Source: Pseudomonadota bacterium
GTDB lineage: Bacteria > Pseudomonadota > Gammaproteobacteria > Xanthomonadales > Xanthomonadaceae
DNA length: 9,294 nt
Assembly: GCA_023392975.1 (NCBI GenBank)
Contig: JAEWNA010000049.1
Span: 1-9,294, forward strand
Reading direction: 5' to 3'
Of this stretch, positions 5,227 through 9,294 are shown piece by piece (position 1 is the first letter of the stretch; each line of letters begins with the position of its first letter). A program made the position numbers and the translations under genes. The notes beneath the pieces were generated by a model that worked only from the letters and a program-made list of their open reading frames with translations, was not told where the DNA came from and did not search any database.

Positions 5227-6294
5227 TTGCGCGCCGCAAGACCCCAATCGATCTGCCTGCTCCGCCTGTCCGCACTCGGCGATGTGACCCATGTCCTGCC
5301 GCTGGTGCACACCCTGCGCGCCGCCTGGCCCGGGGTCGCGCTGACCTGGGTGATCGGCCGCGGCGAGCAGAAGCTGCTCGACGGCCTGCCCGGCGTGGAC
5401 TTCCTCGTCTACGACAAGAAGACGGGGCTGGCCGGCATGCGCGCTCTGCGGCAAGCGCTCGCGGGACGGCGTTTCGATGCGCTGCTGCAGATGCAGGTGG
5501 CCGCCCGCGCCAACCTGCTGTCGGCGTTCCTGCCGGCGCGGCGGCGGATCGGCTACGACAAGGCGAGGTCGAAGGACCTGCACGGGCTGTTCGTCAACGA
5601 ACGCATCCCGGACCGGCCGGGCATCCACGTGCTCGACGCCATCGGCAGCTTCTGCGAACCGCTGGGGCTGCGGCAGACCGAGGTCGTCTGGGACCTGCCG
5701 GTGCCCGACGAGGCCCATGCCTGGGCCCGGGCGCAGTGGCCGGACGACGGCGTGCCGACCCTGGCGATCTCGCCCTGCTCCAGCCACGCCCTCCGCAACT
5801 GGCGGCCCGAACGCTACGCCGCCGTCGCCGACCACGCCCGCGACCAGGGATGGCGGGTCGCGCTGCTCGGTGGCCGCAGCACGCTGGAGCGCGACACCAC
5901 CGACGCGATCCTCGCGGCCATGCGCCCGTCCGCGCGCGAGGGCGACGTGCTGGATCTGGTCGGCAAGGACACGCTCAAGCAACTGCCCGCCCTGCTCGCC
6001 CGCGCCGACCTGCTGATGACCCCGGACTCCGGCCCAATGCACATCGCCAACGCCATGGGGACGAAGGTGCTGGGCCTGCATGCCGCCAGCAACCCGCACC
6101 GCAGCGGCCCGTATTCCGACGTGCGCTTCTGCGCGGACCGCTACGACGACGCCGCGCGCAAATACCGCGGCCGCCCCGCCGCCGAGCTGAAATGGGGCAC
6201 GAAGATCGAACACGACGGGGTGATGGACCTGGTGACGGTCGAGGACGGCATCGCCGCGTTCGAGCGTTTCCGGGCATTCCGCGCCGGACAGTGA
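5227..6294 (+). CDS. Glycosyltransferase family 9 heptosyltransferase (LPS core)
   Basis: A protein of about 355 aa of the ADP-heptose:LPS heptosyltransferase family (WaaC/WaaF/WaaQ type), which builds the inner core of lipopolysaccharide at the cytoplasmic membrane surface. The N-terminus SICLLRLSALGDVTHVLPLV is the family signature. The C-terminal domain has LAISPCSSHALRNWRPERY, VALLGGRS, and LLMTPDSGPMHIANAMGTKVLGLHAASNPHRSGPY (residues 263-296), the ADP-heptose-binding region with the conserved D-S-G-x-x-H. No ATG lies near the conserved start. The TTG at 5227 is the only nearby start codon, 8 codons before SICLL, and it lacks a Shine-Dalgarno; upstream in-frame ATGs lie antisense within kdkA. 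Acceptor position (heptose I, II or other) cannot be told from sequence alone. Confidence 0.9.
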   Translation: MRAARPQSICLLRLSALGDVTHVLPLVHTLRAAWPGVALTWVIGRGEQKLLDGLPGVDFLVYDKKTGLAGMRALRQALAGRRFDALLQMQVAARANLLSAFLPARRRIGYDKARSKDLHGLFVNERIPDRPGIHVLDAIGSFCEPLGLRQTEVVWDLPVPDEAHAWARAQWPDDGVPTLAISPCSSHALRNWRPERYAAVADHARDQGWRVALLGGRSTLERDTTDAILAAMRPSAREGDVLDLVGKDTLKQLPALLARADLLMTPDSGPMHIANAMGTKVLGLHAASNPHRSGPYSDVRFCADRYDDAARKYRGRPAAELKWGTKIEHDGVMDLVTVEDGIAAFERFRAFRAGQ

Positions 6295-6339
6295 CCGAGT
6301 CCGGCGGTCGCGCGGCCCCGGTCCTGCGCTGCCGCAACG

Positions 6340-6640
6340 AGAAACCCCCGCGGGCTGGCGCTCCGCGGGGGCTGGGTCCGATCCTGGGTCGTCGAGGCGG
6401 TTTCCGTCCATGGTCACCGCGCTTCGACCGTGTTCTGCCCACCGGATCCATCCGATGGCGGGTCCTTCCAGGCCGTTGGCGCGTCCTGCGCCGAACGAAC
6501 GCGATCCTGGTCCAGAGGATCGCGCCGCCCCTTGCGGGGCCAGCACGTGGCATCTCCTTATGCCTGCGGCGGCTTCCGACTGGCGGAAGAACCGGGATCC
6601 GAGGGCTCCTTGCGGGACCGACGCCATCCGTGTCGTGCGG
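6340..6640 (-). ncRNA. CsrB/RsmB-type regulatory RNA (CsrA/RsmA sponge)
   Basis: Read on the minus strand, 6629 down to 6377 contains 16 GGA motifs, about three times the number expected for this base composition, and seven are ANGGA. Several sit exactly in hairpin loops: GGCAU-AAGGAG-AUGCC (6564-6549), GGCGC-AGGAC-GCGCC (6492-6478), an 8-bp stem with loop CUGGACC (6523-6501), CGAC-ACGGAUGGC-GUCG (6635-6619), and a 5-bp stem at 6420-6397 enclosing AUGGACGGA. A CCCC-GCAA-GGGG hairpin and the terminator at 6345-6371 complete the pattern. CsrB, CsrC, RsmY and RsmZ have this build; they bind many CsrA/RsmA dimers and relieve repression. No credible protein frame covers the region. The 3' end is set by the terminator. 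The 5' end is uncertain: GGA-rich sequence starts near 6635, but transcription could begin as far up as about 6780. Such RNAs are poorly conserved in sequence, so a homology name cannot be given. Confidence 0.8.
6345..6371 (-). terminator. Intrinsic terminator of the CsrB-like RNA
   Basis: The arms 6363-6371 and 6345-6353 form a perfect 9-bp GC stem (CCCCCGCGG with CCGCGGGGG) with a nine-base loop. On the minus strand it is followed by TTTCTCGTT, a short U-tract; the plus strand has no T-run after it. It therefore ends minus-strand transcription, and may also help block read-through from the heptosyltransferase ending at 6294. Confidence 0.8.
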
Positions 6641-6775
6641 GGCCCAAGGTAGGCGCGCCGGATGACGTTGTGAAGTCACCCTGACTCCCGGTTTCGGCCA
6701 ATCCCGGTCACCTTCATCGAAAAACACCGGGATTCCCGCCATGCAATATGCAAGCCGCTACCAATAGTGAACTGG

Positions 6776-6815
6776 CTGACGTGAATATCATTGTCAGGGT
6801 GAGCAATGTTGTCAG
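6776..6815 (-). promoter_or_regulatory. Candidate promoter and regulator site for the CsrB-like RNA
   Basis: This is an AT-richer stretch upstream of the regulatory RNA. On the minus strand CTGACA (6815-6810, 5 of 6 to the -35 consensus) is separated by 17 bases from AATGAT (6792-6787, 4 of 6 to the -10), giving a start near 6780. Three pentamer half-sites, CTGAC at 6776-6780 and GTCAG at 6793-6797 and 6811-6815, are spaced 17-18 bases apart; the first two form an inverted repeat and TTGTCAG occurs twice as a direct repeat 18 bases apart. This could be a response-regulator site, but it does not match the GacA/UvrY palindrome TGTAAG-N-CTTACA. Confidence 0.4.
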
Positions 6816-7159
6816 TTAGCAAAGTGTGCGCAAACGAGACGCCGATCACACGGTTTTCGACCCTGACGAAAGCCTCCGTCGCGCGGGATCGCGCCGATTC
6901 GTGCAGGCCACGCTCGATGCACGGACGCCGCCACGCCGATCGCTGGCTGCACGAACGACGCCGTGCCCTCCAGCCAGAGGGACGCGGGATCCGCCGGCAG
7001 CTCGATCGGGTGAGGACTACGGTCGCGGCTGACGCCTGCGCAGACCGGGCGTCGCCCTGTCTGGACACGGCATTGCATGATCGGCAACGGCCGCCGGGGG
7101 CGGCAAACGGGGAGGCGTCGTGGCGGCGCACGCCACGGCGACCCGCGACCGGCGGCGCG
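6816..7159. other. Intergenic gap without a recognised gene
   Basis: About 340 bases between the promoter region of the regulatory RNA and the DUF6165 stop. Open frames exist on both strands, but none has a recognisable start, family motif or the strong codon bias of neighbouring genes; their translations are Arg/Ala/Pro-rich shadows. The left part is less GC-rich than the rest of the window. No terminator, repeat or RNA gene was identified here. Confidence 0.5.
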
Positions 7160-7570
7160 TCAGGGCGCGGCGTGTCCGGCGCGGTAGTCCTGGTAGGACT
7201 TCTCTTCGACGTAGGACGAGCCCAGGGTGAGGTTGATGTCTTTCTTGATCCGCGCGCGCTCGTCGTTCTCGAAGTACACGCTGCGGGCGAGGCGCACGAA
7301 TTCGTCGTCGAAGGCCTGCGCCTTTTCCTTGATCCGGATGTCGTCCTCGATCACCCACAGGCGCTCGTTGACGGCCTTCAGCTCGGCGCGCAGGCCGGCG
7401 ATGTCGTGGCCGGCGGCGGGATGCGCCCCCCAGGTCTTCTCCAGCGCCGACAACTCGTTGTGCACGTTGGCCAGCTTGGCTGGGTCGCTCATGCGCTCGG
7501 ACTTGATCTGCAGGATGGCGATCTTGTCGAGCAGTTCGCCGAAGGAAACGGGGACGAGGATTTCGGACAT
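7160..7570 (-). CDS. DUF6165 family protein, function unknown
   Basis: A 136-aa soluble, charged and mostly helical protein. It opens with MSEILVPVSFGELLDKIAILQIKSERM and ends with VYFENDERARIKKDINLTLGSSYVEEKSYQDY, blocks I recognise as the conserved ends of the DUF6165 family found in Xanthomonadaceae and other proteobacteria, sometimes near surface-polysaccharide genes. No catalytic motif, signal peptide or membrane segment is visible; the central region (residues 30-90) is likely a coiled helical pair. The start at 7570 is the ATG at the conserved N-terminus; in-frame upstream sequence to 7645 lies in the tRNA promoter region and is unlikely to be coding. No Shine-Dalgarno is seen. It is divergent from tRNA-Ser(CGA). 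Its role cannot be stated from sequence. Confidence 0.82.
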   Translation of the reverse strand: MSEILVPVSFGELLDKIAILQIKSERMSDPAKLANVHNELSALEKTWGAHPAAGHDIAGLRAELKAVNERLWVIEDDIRIKEKAQAFDDEFVRLARSVYFENDERARIKKDINLTLGSSYVEEKSYQDYRAGHAAP

Positions 7571-7616
7571 GGCGGGCGGGACGGGAGCCGGGAAGACGGC
7601 GCCCAGTGTACGCGCC

Positions 7617-7645
7617 TTGTCGGCGGGCGCCCCGCCTCGTATCAT
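7617..7645 (+). promoter_or_regulatory. Sigma70-type promoter of tRNA-Ser(CGA)
   Basis: TTGTCG (7617-7622) and TATCAT (7640-7645, 5 of 6 to the -10 consensus) are separated by the ideal 17 bases. The predicted start near 7652 leaves a leader of about 42 bases before the mature tRNA. A GC-rich stretch follows the -10 box, consistent with a stable-RNA discriminator. Confidence 0.65.
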
Positions 7646-7693
7646 GGCGCCCCCGCAGCGTGTGGCCCGGTGGCTCGCGCGGCAGCCCCTTCC

Positions 7694-7784
<91 letters not shown>

Positions 7785-7792
7785 AGATCGAC

Positions 7793-7822
7793 CGAAACGC
7801 CCCCTCGCGGGGCGTTTCGTTT
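7793..7822 (+). terminator. Intrinsic terminator after tRNA-Ser(CGA)
   Basis: An 11-bp stem, CGAAACGCCCC (7793-7803) with GGGGCGTTTCG (7809-7819), has loop CTCGC and is followed by TTT and TTTG-like sequence. It lies nine bases after the tRNA CCA end and closes that transcription unit. Its symmetric A/T ends mean it could work in both directions. Confidence 0.85.
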
Positions 7823-7912
7823 GTGCGGCATGCGGGCCCGCGCGCGAGCGGGCAGGACCTGCGATGCCGGCGGGACGCATGCGTCGGTTCGGCGACCCTC
7901 CGTCCGGTTTGC

Positions 7913-7931
7913 CGGAAAAATTCCGTATACC
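7913..7931 (+). promoter_or_regulatory. Candidate promoter/operator of the PP2C gene
   Basis: TATACC at 7926-7931 is a fair -10 box ending eight bases before the ATG at 7940, so the transcript would be leaderless or nearly so. An inverted repeat CGGAA-AAA-TTCCG (7913-7925) abuts the -10 box and could be an operator. No good -35 hexamer is present at the expected place. Confidence 0.35.
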
Positions 7932-7939
7932 CTCCAAAC

Positions 7940-8674
7940 ATGGCTGACTCCCTTCCCCATGGCCGCCGCATGATCGAATTCGGGCACCTGACCCACGCCG
8001 GACTGCGTCGCGAGCTTAACGAGGACACCTATTACGGTGACAGCGACCTCGGCCTGTGGCTGGTCGCCGACGGCATGGGCGGACACGAGTACGGAGAAGT
8101 CGCCAGCGCGCTCGCGCGCGAGACCATCGTCCGCGAGATCCGCCAGGGCGCCTCGCTGGCGCAGGCGATCCGCACCGCCGACGAAGAGATCATCCGTGCC
8201 TCGCGCCAGCGCAGCGACGCGCTGCCGATGGGCACCACCGTCGTCGCCCTGCGGATCGTCGGCCATCGCTTCGAAGTGGCCTGGGTCGGCGACAGCCGCG
8301 CCTACCTGTGGCGGGACGGCAACCTCGCCCAGCTCTCGCACGACCACAGCTACGTGCAGGAGCTCATCACCCAGGGCGCGATCACCGTCGACCAGGCGCG
8401 CAGCCATCCGCATCGCAACGTCGTTACCCAGGCGCTGGGCGTGACCGAACCGCAGAACCTCAACGTCGAGACGCTCGGCGGCGAGCTCCGTCCCGGCATG
8501 CAGTTGCTGCTGTGCAGCGACGGCCTGACCGAGGAAGTCGACGACGGCAACATCTCCCAGGTGCTGGCGCACACCGAATGCAGCGCGCAGGAGTGCGTGG
8601 ACGGGCTGGTCGCCGCGGCGCTGGACGGCGGCGGCTCGGACAACATCACCGTAGTGCTGGTCCGCCGGCACTGA
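7940..8674 (+). CDS. PP2C-family Ser/Thr protein phosphatase (Stp1/PrpC type)
   Basis: A soluble single-domain PPM/PP2C phosphatase (244 aa from this start) that dephosphorylates Ser/Thr phosphoproteins with two Mn/Mg ions. Motifs in order are RRELNEDTYYG (D29), WLVADGMGGHEYGE (D44, the metal-bridging Asp), MGTTVVAL, EVAWVGDSRAYLWRDG (D118), LSHDHSYVQELITQGAIT, HPHRNVVTQALG, LLLCSDGLTEEVDD (D194) and GGSDNITVVLV (D234). All metal ligands are present, so it should be active. Homologues typically start at MIEFGHLTHAG, which would be ATG 7970 (234 aa); I prefer 7940 because a -10 box lies just upstream, but both are possible and neither has a Shine-Dalgarno. No partner kinase or type VI secretion gene is seen in the window. 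Confidence 0.92.
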   Translation: MADSLPHGRRMIEFGHLTHAGLRRELNEDTYYGDSDLGLWLVADGMGGHEYGEVASALARETIVREIRQGASLAQAIRTADEEIIRASRQRSDALPMGTTVVALRIVGHRFEVAWVGDSRAYLWRDGNLAQLSHDHSYVQELITQGAITVDQARSHPHRNVVTQALGVTEPQNLNVETLGGELRPGMQLLLCSDGLTEEVDDGNISQVLAHTECSAQECVDGLVAAALDGGGSDNITVVLVRRH

Positions 8675-8782
8675 GCCCGGCTCCGGGGCGGGCGTCCCGG
8701 CTCCATCGCGACAACGCTGCGGAGACCGCGATCGCGACGATCGGCGTCGCCGTCAGCCTGAAGCCGGCCTCGGCGCATGCCC

Positions 8783-9294
8783 TTACCCGCAGCGCGGCAG
8801 CGCCTTGCGCAGGGCCGCGTCGCCGCGTACTTCGCAGCGCCAGCCTCCGGCGCCGGTCGCACCCGCCGCGTCGGGCCTGAGCAGGATCGCGCTGCCGGAC
8901 CCGAAGCGATGGTCCAGCCGCACCGTGACCGTTCCCTGCGGACCGAGTTCGATCGTGCGCACGGCCCCGCCCCGGGTTTCGTCGGGTGCCGGCAGGCCGG
9001 CCTCGTCGGCGTCGCGGGGCCAGCGGCCATTGGTCTGGTGGTATTCGGTCAGCGCCACCCGGAACATCGTCGCGCGGCGCACGGCATCCATCACCAGCGC
9101 GGCGCGCTCGTTGTCGGTGATCGCGGGCGCATCGGACGCCGCCGGCGCATCGTCCGCGGGCACCCGGGACGACAGCGGCACCGCCACCGACGGCGCGGGC
9201 GCCTCGACGGCGGATGCGACCGCAGGGGCGGGCGCCGGCGCCGCGACGTCCCGCGACCGCACCACGAACCGGTCGTAGGCCAGCAGTGCCAGGA
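8783..9294 (-). CDS. Membrane-anchored type IV pilin-like protein (partial, 5' end outside window)
   Basis: The minus-strand frame is open from the window edge to the TAA at 8783-8785, and reads LALLAYDRFVVRSRDV at the edge, the end of a probable transmembrane helix, so the true start lies beyond 9294. An Ala/Pro-rich linker follows, then DNERAALVMDAVRRATMFRVALTEYHQTNGRWPRDADEAGLPAP, an amphipathic helix and loop like that of pilins and pilin-like subunits. The C-terminus WRCEVRGDAALRKALPRCG has two cysteines placed like the C-terminal disulfide loop of type IV pilins. It thus looks like a fusion of a membrane anchor and linker to a pilin-type globular domain, without a visible prepilin cleavage site. 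It converges with the PP2C gene, 108 bases away. The pilin assignment is inference from motif pattern. Confidence 0.6.
   Translation of the reverse strand, partial: LALLAYDRFVVRSRDVAAPAPAPAVASAVEAPAPSVAVPLSSRVPADDAPAASDAPAITDNERAALVMDAVRRATMFRVALTEYHQTNGRWPRDADEAGLPAPDETRGGAVRTIELGPQGTVTVRLDHRFGSGSAILLRPDAAGATGAGGWRCEVRGDAALRKALPRCG

Noticed and set aside
4353..6665. A 770-codon plus-strand open frame
   Set aside because: It is antisense to kdkA, then out of frame with the heptosyltransferase and over the CsrB-like RNA; composition is shadow-like and no motif is present.
6676..7131. A 151-codon minus-strand open frame in the gap before the DUF6165 gene
   Set aside because: Mixed codon use, Cys/Arg/Ser-rich translation, no recognisable start signal or family motif; it overlaps the likely promoter region of the regulatory RNA.
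7874..7885. A 12-bp perfect palindrome GACGCATGCGTC upstream of the PP2C gene
   Set aside because: Several such palindromes are expected by chance in a GC-rich window of this size, and it is not placed at the promoter.

Overview
The window is high-GC DNA that looks like a gammaproteobacterium of the Xanthomonadaceae/Lysobacteraceae (Lysobacter, Luteimonas or Xanthomonas relatives). The grounds are very strong third-position GC, lipopolysaccharide genes of Xanthomonas type (a Kdo kinase beside a family-9 heptosyltransferase), a DUF6165 protein, and leaders almost without Shine-Dalgarno sequences. The genus is an inference from recognised protein types; no database search was run.

Layout. 1-566 holds stable RNAs on the plus strand: tRNA-Ser(GGA), a folded element of about 110 nt that contains a perfect CsrA/RsmA consensus in a hairpin, and the 4.5S signal recognition particle RNA. 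567-1070 is a small (p)ppGpp-hydrolase-like HD protein. 1084-5210 is a minus-strand cluster, transcribed in the order kdkA, metallo-beta-lactamase-fold hydrolase, moaA, moaC, moaD, moaE. The first two concern the cell envelope or are unassigned; the last four carry out the first two steps of molybdopterin synthesis. Two related copies of a ~100-bp repeat follow moaA and moaD. 5227-6294 is a heptosyltransferase divergent from kdkA. 6340 to about 6640 (minus) has no plausible gene but shows every hallmark of a CsrB/RsmB-type regulatory RNA: 16 GGA motifs in about 250 nt, several exposed in hairpin loops, and an intrinsic terminator. 6641-7159 is an untranslated gap with an AT-richer part that probably holds the promoter of that RNA. 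Then come a DUF6165 protein (minus), tRNA-Ser(CGA) with a good promoter and terminator, a PP2C-type protein phosphatase, and at the right edge an incomplete membrane-anchored pilin-like protein on the minus strand.

The most interesting signal is post-transcriptional. Three kinds of noncoding sequence carry the hairpin-GGA signature of the CsrA/RsmA regulator: the candidate sponge RNA, the element between tRNA-Ser and 4.5S RNA, and the repeats inside the moa cluster. The first is strongly supported by sequence. The second rests on an exact 12-nt consensus match. The third is a hypothesis.
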